From assembly GCF_029168945.1 (NCBI RefSeq), contig NW_026870037.1, positions 310,001 to 374,000 on the forward strand: a DNA stretch of 64,000 nt. Direction: 5' to 3'. The stretch's first letter is position 1; the number at the start of each line of letters is the position of its first letter. Below, piece after piece: positions 48,100 to 62,281 of this stretch. The notes under the pieces were generated by a model. It did not search any database, was not told the DNA's origin, and saw only the letters and a program-made list of their open reading frames with translations. The position numbers were made by a program, and so were the translations under genes. This stretch comes from Cannabis sativa. Taxonomy: Eukaryota > Streptophyta > Magnoliopsida > Rosales > Cannabaceae.

Positions 48100-49271
48100 C
48101 TTAGTTCTCTAGTTAACAATAAAGCATATATCTCTCATATATTTTCAATTTAGCTCAAATTAGTAAAAAAAATTTAAAATTTGACATAGTCAATTTTTAA
48201 ATTCTAATTGATTTATTAAATCAATTAATTAAGTCTACAAGATGATATTATCCCACACAATATGAGATTATGAGGACCATGGGCCTATATAATCAAGCTC
48301 CCAATAAGTAGATCTGAAATTTACTTATTAATTCCTCCTGACTTCACTATAGATTTGAAATTGCACTCTTGATTACATAGAACGCTATGTATACCAAATA
48401 TAAATACGTTATGATTATTTATTGTTACAATCTCAATAGTCATTGATCCTATATGGACGGTTCATATCTAGTAAGGACAAATTTACTATTTCACCCTCTA
48501 ATATATTTTATCCTTAAAATAATTAGCTCTTTGTAAATGATATTTGGGAAAACTAATATAATTATCGAAACGAGTGTTCTATCATTTATCTCGTTTAGCC
48601 AAGCTCTAAGAAAATTATCGCTTCACTTCTAAATAGTTATAGAAGTTATAGATTCTATATCTATGATTAACGTTGTCACTCAATTGCATTACCGAATTTC
48701 CAAGATGTAAGTATGGGCTATTCCTACGAGTAAACTGGTAACGAACAAGTCAAAGAACCAGTATAGTACAATTAAGTTAGAACTTAACCATCTCAGGATT
48801 GCGATCAATTGACCTAAGATCAACTAAGTGATATTAACTTAGAATTAGATATAACAGTAAGTTTATAATATCTTTTCCATTTCTACGGTACAATATCAAT
48901 CCAATCTGATGTATAGTTGATACATCCGATCCAAGTTTGCTTTGCTAATGCCCTAGAAAAGACATTCTACTTACCCAAGTATAAGCAAACTATATTGTTG
49001 ATTATCTCATTAGTGTAAATCTAGTTTACTGAATAATCGTGGGACTAAATAGTTTGAAGTATATTATCATGATTATTTTCCACCGTGAAGACAATACTAT
49101 AATCATGAATAATAATATGTTTTGGATTTAACTCAATTTATATACTAAACATGTAATCATGAATTTGACTTGTGAACCAATCAATATAAAATAATTCCTG
49201 ATCTTTTATTAATAGTAAATTAGATTATATTGAAATGGGTTTTATTTAGGGCATAAAAACCCAACAGTTAT

Positions 49272-50530
49272 AACATAGAGCTAAAAGAAATAGCGATGAC
49301 CCATCATACTATGGTAGTTATAGCCGAGGCTAACAATGAAGAAGAGATTGAAGATCTAGACCCAAGGCTCATTGATGAACAATCACAACTTGGGCCAGTG
49401 GAGGAGTTAGAGGAGGTGGTATTAGATCCCATCAACCCTACCAAAAATAAAAAATGGTAAAGGGTTGGGGGAAGAATTAAAGTAGCAATTAATTTGTTTT
49501 TTAATGGAAATCCAGGATCAATTTGCCTGGAGCTATCCTAACCATGTCGGGATTGACTCGAATGTCATTTGCCACCACCTCAACATAGATCCTAACTATC
49601 CACCAAGACAACAAAAGAGACGTCTTCTTGATCCTGAGACACGGAATGCTCTAAAGGAAGAGGTCGACAAATTATTGACTAACAACTTCATTAGAGAGAC
49701 ATTTTATCTAGTCTGGATTTCAAATCTAGTTTTGGTCCCAAAACTGATTGGCACGTGGAGAACTTATATAGACTTCTCTGACCTAAATAAAGAATGTCCA
49801 AAGGATTATTTTCCTTTGCTCAGAATTGATCAGCTCGCTGATGCCACGGCAGGGCATGAACTATGTCATTTATGGACGAATATTTTGGATATAACTAGAT
49901 AAAAATGTATGTCCCAAATCAAGAACACACGAGCTTTATGAATAACACGGGGCTTTATTGTTATAAAATCATGCCATTTGGACTAAAGAATGCAGGAGCT
50001 ACATACTAGCGTCTCTACATGAAAACATAAAATTTATAGGGGTGTCAGACATTCCCACCCCAAAATATGATATAACATCTTCAAACATGCTAAATCCTAT
50101 ATGTATTAGGGACGAGCTGAAAAGGTGCGACTGTGAGGTAGTTACAAAAATCTTTGAAATATTTATTTAAGGGGAGGATGGCCCCAGCTCTAATGTGTTC
50201 GACACTTTAAGTGCATATTTTAGGGGAGGATGGCCCTAGCTCTGATCTAGGTTTTTCTTGCTAGCTTGATTTCATGAAGAGATAAGAGATCAATATGATT
50301 ATTTAGTTTATGCCAATGACATCTGGAAGGCAGTGCATAATAAGTACAATGCCACTCATGACATATTGGCTTATGAGAGAAATGCTCATTCTAATAAGAT
50401 GAACATTTTGACAAAGTTACGAAGCTGGAGAAGAAGGTAAAAATGATTTACTCACACCCCGTTGATAAACAATAGTGGATTGAATAGTTCTTGACCAATG
50501 ACATTATTTTTCTCTTTCGTGTAGATTTGT
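49272..50530 (+). pseudogene. Gypsy pol remnant, start of reverse transcriptase
   Basis: Continues the Gypsy element after the solo LTR. The open frame 49504-49902 holds the RT N-terminus (LVPK..GTWRTYIDFSDLNKECPKDYFPL..ID) and is broken where the next RT block should begin. Beyond 49903 only scraps remain. A direct repeat (GGGGAGGATGGCCC.AGCTCT) occurs near 50172 and 50223. No catalytic YxDD box is present. Confidence 0.75.
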
Positions 50531-50547
50531 GAATAGATGACAGTATG

Positions 50548-50626
50548 TATCTTCACGGACATGTCTATTTCACCGAGCCTCTCTTTGAGACAATGCCCAG
50601 ATCGTTACGCCTTTCGTGTGGGACGA

Positions 50627-50659
<33 letters not shown>

Positions 50660-50660
50660 G
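50548..50660 (-). pseudogene. Plastid 23S rRNA fragment in nuclear DNA
   Basis: On the minus strand: CCTAAGGTAGCGAAATTCCT, TCGGGTAAGTT, CACGAAAGGCGTAACGATCT, GTGAAATAGACATGTC and GTGAAGAT, the conserved large-subunit rRNA core, with several substitutions. About 110 bases, so not functional. It is in the same orientation as the trnI fragment to the right, matching plastid operon order. Confidence 0.85.
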
Positions 50661-50944
50661 TGGGTGTAGGGTGGACTATTTCAAAGTGGACTCCCCATTC
50701 ATTAGATAGAGAAGATCACCAAGATTTCGTGATCCACTGTAACAAAAATGGAGAAAATATTTCCTTTTAATTGGCGACTATAAAAAAAAATCTAAAAATG
50801 TTATGAAATTTATATTAACTGCATTTAGTATAAGTTCAAGACACATAAGAGCTCTAACTAGCCATAGTCTTTTTTTAGCTTAGCCTGACACAATGCATAC
50901 ACCTCACAAGGGAATCCATTTAGGCTTAGGGAAGATTAGACTTT

Positions 50945-51260
50945 GCAGAAAAGGAATGTGCCTTGGATAATCCACATCTCAAGGTCAAGTGCTGATGAGC
51001 ACATTGAACTATCCATGTGCTTAGAGCCCTCACAACCCAAGAACAACGTAATTATCAGGGGCGCGCTCTACCACTAAGCTAATAGCCCGTCGTGCGGGCC
51101 TCCCACTGGGGGCCCAGTATGCCAAAAGCGAGAGAAACCCCATCCCACTAAGATACCCCTAGAGAGGGATAGGGCTAGGCAGAGCGAAAAAGGTTTTCTA
51201 TGAGATGGAAAATGAAAACTATTAGTCCACAGGAGGTTTGTGAATAAGTGATTGTCTGCT
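50945..51260 (-). pseudogene. Plastid trnI-GAU 5' exon, intron start and upstream spacer (NUPT)
   Basis: The 37-base trnI-GAU 5' exon is at 51052-51088 (GGGCTATTAGCTTAGTGGTA, one C-to-T change in the A-box region). Its group II intron start follows to about 50945 (CACATGGATAGTTCAATGTG, GATGTGGATTATCCAAGGCA). The upstream 16S-trnI spacer (GGGATGGGGTTTCTCTCGCT) extends to about 51260. The 3' exon is missing, so this is no tRNA gene. Confidence 0.85.
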
Positions 51261-51640
51261 AAAGGAGTATCCATCTTTCTGCTAAAACGAAAGAATTAAA
51301 AAACGAAGAGAAAAAATAAGAAAAACGCATAAAAAGAGTTGAAGTCCGGGATAACATTGTAGTTGTTCAAATAATAAGAAGTCTTGTTTAGTAATCCTTT
51401 CATTCCAACTTAAAGTGTAATATTTATATATTAAACTAGGTATATATAAACTAAAAATATATGTTAGGAGAAGAAGAAGGGAAGGGGGCAAGGTGCATTT
51501 ACAATTTAGGTTAAGTCTCTTTTTCTTTTTCATTTTTTTTTATTTTAATTTATTAACTATTTTAGGAAAATTAAATTAAAATTGTAAATACATGTACACC
51601 TTGTCACAACTAACAAAATATAGTATTAAAACAGAGAAAT
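51261..51640. other. No gene seen
   Basis: AT-rich spacer between the plastid insert and the SINE. Confidence 0.4.
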
Positions 51641-51646
51641 TTAAAA

Positions 51647-51755
51647 TAACCACTTGAGGCTAGCTCAAGTGGCTATAGGAGGGTGTGTGTGTGTTGGAAG
51701 TCTTGGGTTCGAGTCCCAGATTATGCAATGTAATATATAAACGCCTAAATAAAAA
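51647..51755 (+). mobile_element. SINE with 19-bp target duplication
   Basis: A tRNA-derived element of about 109 bp: A box in GGCTAGCTCAAGTGGCTATA, B box GGGTTCGAGTCCC, and an A-rich end. It is flanked by AAAACAGAGAAATTTAAAA on both sides (51628-51646 and 51756-51774), identical at all 19 positions. Confidence 0.85.
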
Positions 51756-51774
51756 AAAACAGAGAAATTTAAAA

Positions 51775-52157
51775 CGCAATGTTTAGTATTTAATCCGTAA
51801 AAAAAATATAGTAGTTACTATTTAAGTATGCCCTTCTTTTAAGAAAAGGTTGGGTACAATTTAAATTGATTTAAAGAACATTTCAATCAAAATAATATGT
51901 AATATACTAATATTACATTAAATAAAGTGCAAACGTTTTCTCTAAAAAAAAATAAAGTGCAAACGTACAAATTGGTTAAAATCTCATCGACCAAACGAAT
52001 AGAGCTGATCAAACAAACAAAAAGCACATTAAAAAGAAAAACAGCTAGAGAAGAGAATAAAAATCATTGATTTCTACAATTCCCATTTTCTAAGTTTTAA
52101 CATTAAAAGGAAATAAAATACAAAAAAAAAAAAAAAGTAATAGTATTTCTCCTCTCC
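51775..52157. other. 3' flank of RPT3
   Basis: AT-rich. The part next to 52157 should contain the RPT3 3' UTR. No other gene seen. Confidence 0.4.
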
Positions 52158-55852
<3,695 letters not shown>

Positions 55853-55975
55853 AGCCGAGAGCTTTGAATACTACTGCGTATAATATGAAGGGAGAAAGAA
55901 TCACTTTTACACTACGTTCGAAATTTTGTTTGCTAAACAGAACAGAAGTGTAGTTATGAGATAAGAGAAAGGCAT

Positions 55976-55981
55976 CACGTG
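55976..55981 (-). promoter_or_regulatory. G-box in the RPT3 upstream region
   Basis: CACGTG within the 13-base sequence GGCATCACGTGCC, 124 bp upstream of the ATG and 22 bp from the hairpin transposon. On the minus strand a TATA-like TTTATAA (55992-55998) lies just outside it, overlapping the transposon's target duplication. Function inferred from motif only. Confidence 0.4.
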
Positions 55982-56002
55982 CCTAACACCCTTATAAATG
56001 TA

Positions 56003-56559
56003 GGGAAATTTGATTTTATATACTTAAAAAATTAAAAAAATTTATTATTAAACCAAAAATCTAAACTCTAAAAAAACTACATCTTTTTTTTCAAAACCCC
56101 AAAAATAACCCCCTCACAATTCTCTCTCTGCATCATCTCTCTCTCTCTCTATCTCACATCCCAACCGCCCACCCTCACCACCACCTCCGACCTCCATCCT
56201 CCGACCTCCGACCCTCACCGCCGACCACCCGCACCAACACCCCGACCCAGCCCCACTCTCTCGGACCGCCCAAAAGTCGCACCCCGAAAGCCCACTTCCT
56301 CTCTCTGAAATCGAAGAAAAAAAAATTGGTCCCAGGTCCGATGGGGTCCGACCAATCGGACCCATGGTCCGACCATCGGACCTGGGACCAATTTTTTTTT
56401 TCTGCGATTTCAGAGAGAGGAAGTGGGCTTTCGGGGTGCAACTTTTGGGCGGTCCGAGAGAGTAGGGCTGGGTCGGGGTGTTGGTGCGGGTGGTCGGCGG
56501 TGAGGGTCGGAGGTCGGAGGATGGAGGTCGGAGGTGGTGGTGAGGGTGGGCGGTTGGGA

Positions 56560-56598
<39 letters not shown>

Positions 56599-56730
56599 GC
56601 AGAGAGAGAGAATTGTGAGGGGGTACTTTTGGGGTTTTGAAAAAAAAAATGTATAGTTTTTTTAGGGGTTTGGTTTTTGGTTTAATAATAAAAAATTTTA
56701 ATTTTTTAAGTATATAAAATCAAAATTCCC
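56003..56730. mobile_element. 728-bp hairpin Mutator-like MITE
   Basis: Two near-perfect inverted arms (about 56003-56344 and 56368-56730) around a spacer of about 23 bases, flanked by the perfect 8-bp duplication TAAATGTA (55995-56002 and 56731-56738). Ends are GGGAAATTTGATTTTATATA, like the ends of the 17876-28883 element. Each arm holds a GA/CT microsatellite, a GGTCGG-rich block and, next to the centre, GGTCCGATGG. The reading frames across it are mirror translations of the arms, not genes. Any transcript would fold into a hairpin of about 340 bp. Confidence 0.92.
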
Positions 56731-57090
56731 TAAATGTATTATGTATAAGAGCATTTTTTTTTTAAATCATCTCTTTTTTGGGCATATTTATAGTTGTCAA
56801 AATGTACAATCATTTCTTATCAATTATTAACTTAAAATATTGGAGACGAGTATCCGCCCATCTTGTGCTTTGTGGCGGATACCTTTTTTTTTCTTTATTT
56901 TTTATGGTTTTTCTAGGTTTTCATCCCCACTAATTAACCTTTTACACGATCTCTATCCATTTTCCCATCTACTCTTTCTGGCCATGACCACCACGATCTA
57001 CCTCTCCTCCATCACGATGTCTCTCTTACCGCTTCCCTATTTATTTAGGGTTCGATGTGCTCTGTTGCACCACTGCTCTAAATTTGGTAC

Positions 57091-59745
57091 CATGGAAAAT
57101 ATGCTAAAGAATCTCTCCACCAAGTTTGTTCTCACTGACAAAGAAAGAGTGGTCCATGAAATTGGTGAATCAAGTATTGTTACTACATCTACTGCTCCTC
57201 ATTTTGTTGTTTTTGCCTTTGTGTTAACCCATAGGAAGGTTAATGAAGATGGGTTTATTAATCAGATGTCGGGTTTGTGGGCATTTCGGTTCCCTGTGAC
57301 CATAAATGCTCGTCGTGAAGATTACCTCCTTGTTCAATTTGGGTGCTCTGGAGATATGCAACGCATTCTGTATCGTCAACCATGGCATTTTAATAATCAG
57401 CCAATTGTTTTCTATTCAGCTCCTCCTCTATCTACTCCTGCTATGTAACGCCCTAATGCTAAGGCACTCCCAGATGTCCCGAGACCGAACACTCCAGGTC
57501 GCGCCGCTTGACATGTACAATCTCACCCGAGCTCAGGTTCACTCCTGTTCAGCCTTCGCCTTTCCTTTACCTACACATAGAAGCAGAAACTGTGAGTCAA
57601 CAGACTCAGTAAGAAATGCATATAGCATACCATATAATTTCCGACCTGTAAATAGGCGCCCATACACCTATTTACAGAGCTTAACAGATGAGTATGAACG
57701 TTCAATACCAGGGTACAACCACTATACCACATACACATCGTACCTCACTGTACGAGTGTTGGTAGGGTTTACCCCGAACACTGAGTAACACTGAGTGATG
57801 TACCACACACCTTAGCATTTTCCCGTGCCTGTGTTGGTATCACTGTGTCGTACTCACAGCCACAATAATCACTATACCAATGCACTCTATAACTTATTCA
57901 TACAAGTGTTGGTAGTGCTTAACATAATTCAAGCATGCATATATAAACACATATACACACATTCAGATAATCACATCATACATTATACACAGTTCTTACC
58001 TGTTTTCCGAATTCAAGTGTGCTGGCCGACCTGAACGGAATTCACGTGCTAGATGGATGCCCTAATCACAATAACAGTAATACAGATGAGTGACTCGCTA
58101 AATCACTTTTCGGGACTTAAACTTGAAACTAAAAGTTTCCCTATCGATATACCTCATGGCAATACCCTAAATATCTCAAAATTGGCCAAAACTAGGGTTC
58201 TGGAATTTCCCCCAACAGGCAGACCGGTTCCCAACCGGCAATCCGATTCTGGGTCACCAACCGGTCGACCGGTTGGTACTGGTCCCCCAGAACCGGAATT
58301 CCGGTTCTGAGCTGGGAACCCAAAAATCATTCCCCTTAACTCAAATCAAGCCCAAACCTTACCAAACTCTCCAGTACACCTATACAATGCATACACAATA
58401 GAATCCAAGCAGTATTTCACAGAACAAACCAATAAATCCAATTATGCCATTAAAGCTCAAAGCTTGAGTTTCAAAACTCAAGCTTGCTTAGAACCAATAT
58501 CAAGCATCAAAACCAGAAGCTAGGGACTTAAATCAACTCAAAATAACTCTAGAATTCGAACCCTAAACATTTTAAAACCTAACAGCCACTTATTCTCAAA
58601 ATCACAAGTTCAAACTAAGTAAGAAACTCAATAATACATAAACAAGAGTTCTAGGGCTTACCTTAGATGAAACCTCCTTGAATCCTAGCTTAATCCCAAA
58701 GAAAAGAGAAGAAAATTCTGGTTTTGGTCCTTGGTTTGTCCCAGCCGAAAACAAGAGAGGGAGAGAGTTCAAGAGGATTTGATTTTCTTTGTTTTTTCTC
58801 AAATAAAATGGTTTTTCCCTAATTAATTCTCTGCTGAAAAATAATGTGCTAGGTGTCACTAAAATAACCAGCCACCTAACCTCAAATAAACCAAATGACT
58901 AAATTGCCCTTTAGACTTAAAACTAGGGTATTTCCAAAGCTAGGGGTAAAATGGTCAAAATTCATAACCCCGCTCAATCCCGATAATTTGATTTCTCTAA
59001 AATATTTCCCACTATGAAATAAGGTTCTAAACTTACCCATGTGATCAATCTAGCCATCCATCGCATTTTCCGTTGTCGCCGAGCAAAAATTACAAAAATA
59101 GCATATTACACATATAGGCTAAATAATACCCCTAGAGTTTAATAAAATCTCCGGAATTGAGAAATTATAACTCTAATATTTATTTCTAAATATTGGGGTC
59201 CACAATTAAATTAATTCACAAATAATAATAAAATAATAAAAATTAGTGCTAATTGCCTTTACTAATCCACATTACTAGAGCGGTCATTACATGCTATCTC
59301 TGATTTCACCCACATCCCTTTCTGGGTTCAAGTTCATGGTTTGCCTTTTCTTAGCAAAACCGAGGTTATGGCGAATATCATTGGGTTGATTGTTGGGGAA
59401 TTTTCAGAGGTTGATGACGACTCCTTGGAGGAAGGATGGGGGCCTTTCATGCGTGTTTGTGTCTCTATTGATGTCACTCAACCCCTTCTCTGCGACACTC
59501 TCTTGAAGATTACTAGTCTCGCTGATAATTTATGGGTGATCCTGAAATACGAGAAACGACCTGATATATGTCATAAGTGTGGTCACCTTGGCCATACTTA
59601 CTTGAGTTGTATTCATTTTTTGGAGGCTGAAGATGTGGGTGGGGATACTTCTTTGCTTTATGGTCGTTGGATGAAAGGGGACCCCTTGCCTAGAAGGGGT
59701 ACTGGCATGCCTGTTTCTTTTAACAACATTCGTAATGTTGCTTGA
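57091..59745 (+). pseudogene. LINE ORF1 (DUF4283 plus zinc knuckle), split by a solo LTR
   Basis: The 5' piece (57091-57443) and 3' piece (59297-59745) are continuous in frame if the LTR and one TGCTA copy are ignored, so the ORF was intact at the time of insertion. The family binds element RNA. After 59745 a stop precedes a Pro/Thr-rich linker region (60034-60381). Confidence 0.75.
57444..59291 (+). mobile_element. Gypsy-type solo LTR in LINE ORF1
   Basis: 1,848 bp, TGTAACGCCC...GGTCATTACA, with the perfect 5-bp duplication TGCTA (57439-57443 and 59292-59296). It contains CCGGTTC/GAACCGG repeats near 58215-58310. The open frames inside it are short and unrelated to proteins I know. Confidence 0.9.
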
Positions 59746-61164
59746 CCACTTATGACTCGGTTGGTCCGTAATTTGCTTACCCAAGCCCTTCCTCTTACCC
59801 CAACCCTCCCACCTCGCTCACACAATATTCGTCCAACTGAACAAGCCACTATTTCCCTTCTTTGATTTCTTTGCTCTCGCTACTAGTCTTCTTGCTGCAA
59901 GTAATTTTCCTCTTACACCCTGGGGACAATCTACCAACAATCCAACACCACCACCTTCTCTTCAAAATATCATTAATCGTCTGTCCACACCCACTTCTGA
60001 AACTCCCATACAACACATATCATCCCTAATATATTGCCTATAGCCATTACTGCTTCATCTTCAGTCACTATTCCACCAATTATTGCCTCATCTACAAACA
60101 CTACTTCACCAATTGTTACTCCACCAATGGTTGTTACTCATGATACCACCACAAATCGATCCTTCAAAAGGCAATCTGTCCAAGTTGGCTGCTCTCTTCG
60201 TAATATGCTTAAACGCTGCCGTCTCCAACCAACCACGGGCAACCCCAGTTCTAATCATATTACCACTACTGCAATTGATTTTGAAGCAGACCTTGCTGAT
60301 GATGTGCAATCTACACATTCTGCGGAGGATGATGATGCTGTTTTGGTGGGTGTTGCTGAGCGACCTCGCCAGTCGCCATGAATGTTTTAAGTTGGAACGC
60401 TCGAGATTTGGGAAATGACCGAGCATTCTGTCAACTGTGCCTGCTTAATTCTCAGCATGCTCCTCATCTTTTATTCCTCATGGAGACAGTTAAAATCTAG
60501 TTCTGTTAATAGAATTTGTAATGCTTTAAATTTTCCTAATGAGATTGAGGTTCCTAGACAAGGTCTTGGGGTGGTCTTATGTTATTGTGGAAAGGAAATC
60601 TTGATGTAACCTTACTTTCTTTTTCAATGAATCATATTTCTTGTTATGTCGGTGTGATGATGGTTTCACTTGGCATTTTTCTGGGTTTTATGGTGCCCCT
60701 GCTACACATTTAAGAAAGCAAACTTAGAAAATTTTAAAAAGACTTGCTGATGTTGCTCCCCAGAATCCTTGGTTAGTGGTTAGGGACTTCAATGAAATTT
60801 TCTCTCATGATCTTAAAATCGGTGGGGTCTCTAGAGACAATGAACTTATTGACAATTTTCACTCTGCCATCAATTATGGACATTTGGTTCGACTTGACCA
60901 CAATGATGATATTTATACTTGGACTAATAAATCCTCTGGTAATGCTCATATGAAGGAGTGTTTGGACTATTGCTTTGTCAATGCCTATTGGTAGCAAGTT
61001 TTCCCATACTATTCTCTTCATCACCTTGACTATACTCATCGGATCATAGGGCTCTCAAGGTAGTTGTTTCTCACCAGCCGAACAATATTCTTTCTACACC
61101 AAAGCAAAGATCTCGTTCCAAATATGAAGCCTTATGGTTAAATGATCCTGAATGTCAAGATCTC

Positions 61165-62073
61165 GTGGCTCGTCATTGGGGTTCATCTACTCATCAGAAT
61201 TTGAGGCAAGTCGTGACCAACATCAAACAGTGTTCAACACATCTCCAAGCGTGGCATGTTAAGAAATATGGGAATATGAGAAAGAATATCTCTAAAGCTC
61301 AAGATCAAGTTGCCAGCCTCCACAATTCCAATGAGTCAAGTGTTGATTTCTTTTCAGAGCTTCATAAATCCAAACGTATTCTTGATGATCTTCTTAAACA
61401 AGAGGAGGTATATTGGCATCAACGGTCTAGGATCTCTTGGATTAAATCGGGGAATACTAACACTAAATACTTTCACTCAAGAGCATCTGGACAGAAAGCG
61501 AAAAACTATATTAAAAAACTTCAAACTCCTACTGGTTCGTTTGTCACCAATTTAGATGGAATTACTGGTCAAATTCAAGATTACTTTATCTCCATTTTTC
61601 ACAGCTCAGGTATTGATCATAATGCTCTAGACCGTACTCTTGAGGTGATTCCTACAACCATAAACCAGACTATGAATGACTCCCTTCTACAATCTTTCTC
61701 CTTTGAGGAAGTTTATGCAGCACTTCGTAGTATGGGTTCCGATAAAAGTCTCGGTCCTGACGGTATGCTGCTATATTTTACACCCGTCATTGGCCTATTG
61801 CTGGCCCTTTGGTTACTGATGCTTCTTGATGTGTTAAATAAAAATGGAGACCCCTCTCTCATTAATAACACATTAATCACTCTCATTCCCAAAATTAAGT
61901 CCCCAACCATTGTGGCTCATTATAGACCCATTAGTCTTTGCAATGTACTCTATAAGCTGATCTCCAAAACTATTGTCTTGCGCATAAAGAATTATTTACC
62001 ACTTGTGATCTCTAAAAATCAGAGTGCCTTCCTTTCCAACAAACTGATCACTGATTATGTTTTGGACATATAA
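61165..62073 (+). pseudogene. LINE reverse transcriptase, N-terminal half
   Basis: 302 codons open. Landmarks in order: the pre-RT linker (VYWHQRSRISWIKSGNTNTK), DKSLGPDGM (RT block 1), LINNTLITLIPKIKSPT....YRPISLCNVLYKLISKT (block 2) and KNQSAFL (start of block 3). The catalytic FADD box and RNase H are missing, removed at the junction with a Copia LTR fragment at 62072. Confidence 0.85.
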
Positions 62074-62281
62074 TCATGTTTATATTCCATTATGTTGACG
62101 ACACTATAATCATGAATAAATATATATTTATATATGTTCTGGACTTAATAGAATTTATACATTAAGTATAATCATGAAATAAATCATGTGAACCATGCAA
62201 TATAGAATGATTTCTGATCTTTTATTAATTAGTAAATCTGATTATATTGAAATGGGTTTTATTTAAGGCAGACAACCCAAC
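62072..62281 (-). mobile_element. Copia LTR fragment
   Basis: About 210 bp equal to the 5' end of the 6980-family LTR, reversed, ending in ACAACCCAACA. The rest of the LTR is missing. Confidence 0.75.

Larger units (their letters stand above)
44696..48112 (+). mobile_element. Non-autonomous Helitron
   Basis: Begins TCTATATATAAATATAAAGG directly after A (44695) and ends CTAG (48109-48112) directly before T (48113), the A|T insertion expected of Helitrons. Ten bases before CTAG is a perfect hairpin, CCGCGC-AAA-GCGCGG (48085-48099). The 3.4-kb interior has no Rep/helicase frame. It holds a 223-bp tandem duplication, an (ATT)n run and a small promoter-plus-leader fragment that looks captured. 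Confidence 0.88.
43572..49266 (-). mobile_element. Copia solo LTR in the Gypsy remnant, itself split
   Basis: Starts TATTGGAACTTATTTTACTA (first G mutated to A relative to family) and ends AACCCAACA. Flanks are ATTAT (43567-43571) and GTTAT (49267-49271), a 5-bp duplication with one change. It is enlarged to 5.7 kb by a LINE tail (about 43900-44233) and a Helitron (44696-48112). Without them it is about 1.9 kb, the family length. Older than the 6980 LTRs judging by its divergence. Confidence 0.85.
56831..62071 (+). mobile_element. LINE, interrupted by a solo LTR and 3'-truncated
   Basis: ORF1 starts near 57091 (MENMLKNLSTKFVL) with a DUF4283-type domain, breaks at 57443 for a solo LTR and resumes at 59297 in the same frame, with a CCHC knuckle (CHKCGHLGHTYLSC, near 59569-59610). 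ORF2 begins near 60380 with the endonuclease start (MNVLSWNARDLGN) and is soon broken. Endonuclease scraps lie near 60770-61010. The reverse transcriptase N-terminal half is open from 61165 to 62073 (EEVYWHQRSRISWI..GNTNTKYFHSRA, then DKSLGPDGM, YRPISLCNVLYKLISK and NQSAF). It ends at a Copia LTR fragment. Confidence 0.85.

Noticed and set aside
50537..50770. 77-residue plus-strand frame
   Set aside because: Antisense translation of the plastid 23S rRNA fragment.
51052..51088. A tRNA-Ile gene
   Set aside because: Only the 5' exon of the intron-containing plastid gene is present; the anticodon arm's 3' half and the 3' exon are missing.
56114..56640. Frames of 83-104 residues repeated on both strands with near-identical sequence
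   Set aside because: Mirror translations of the two arms of the hairpin element, with the GA run giving the ERERER stretch.
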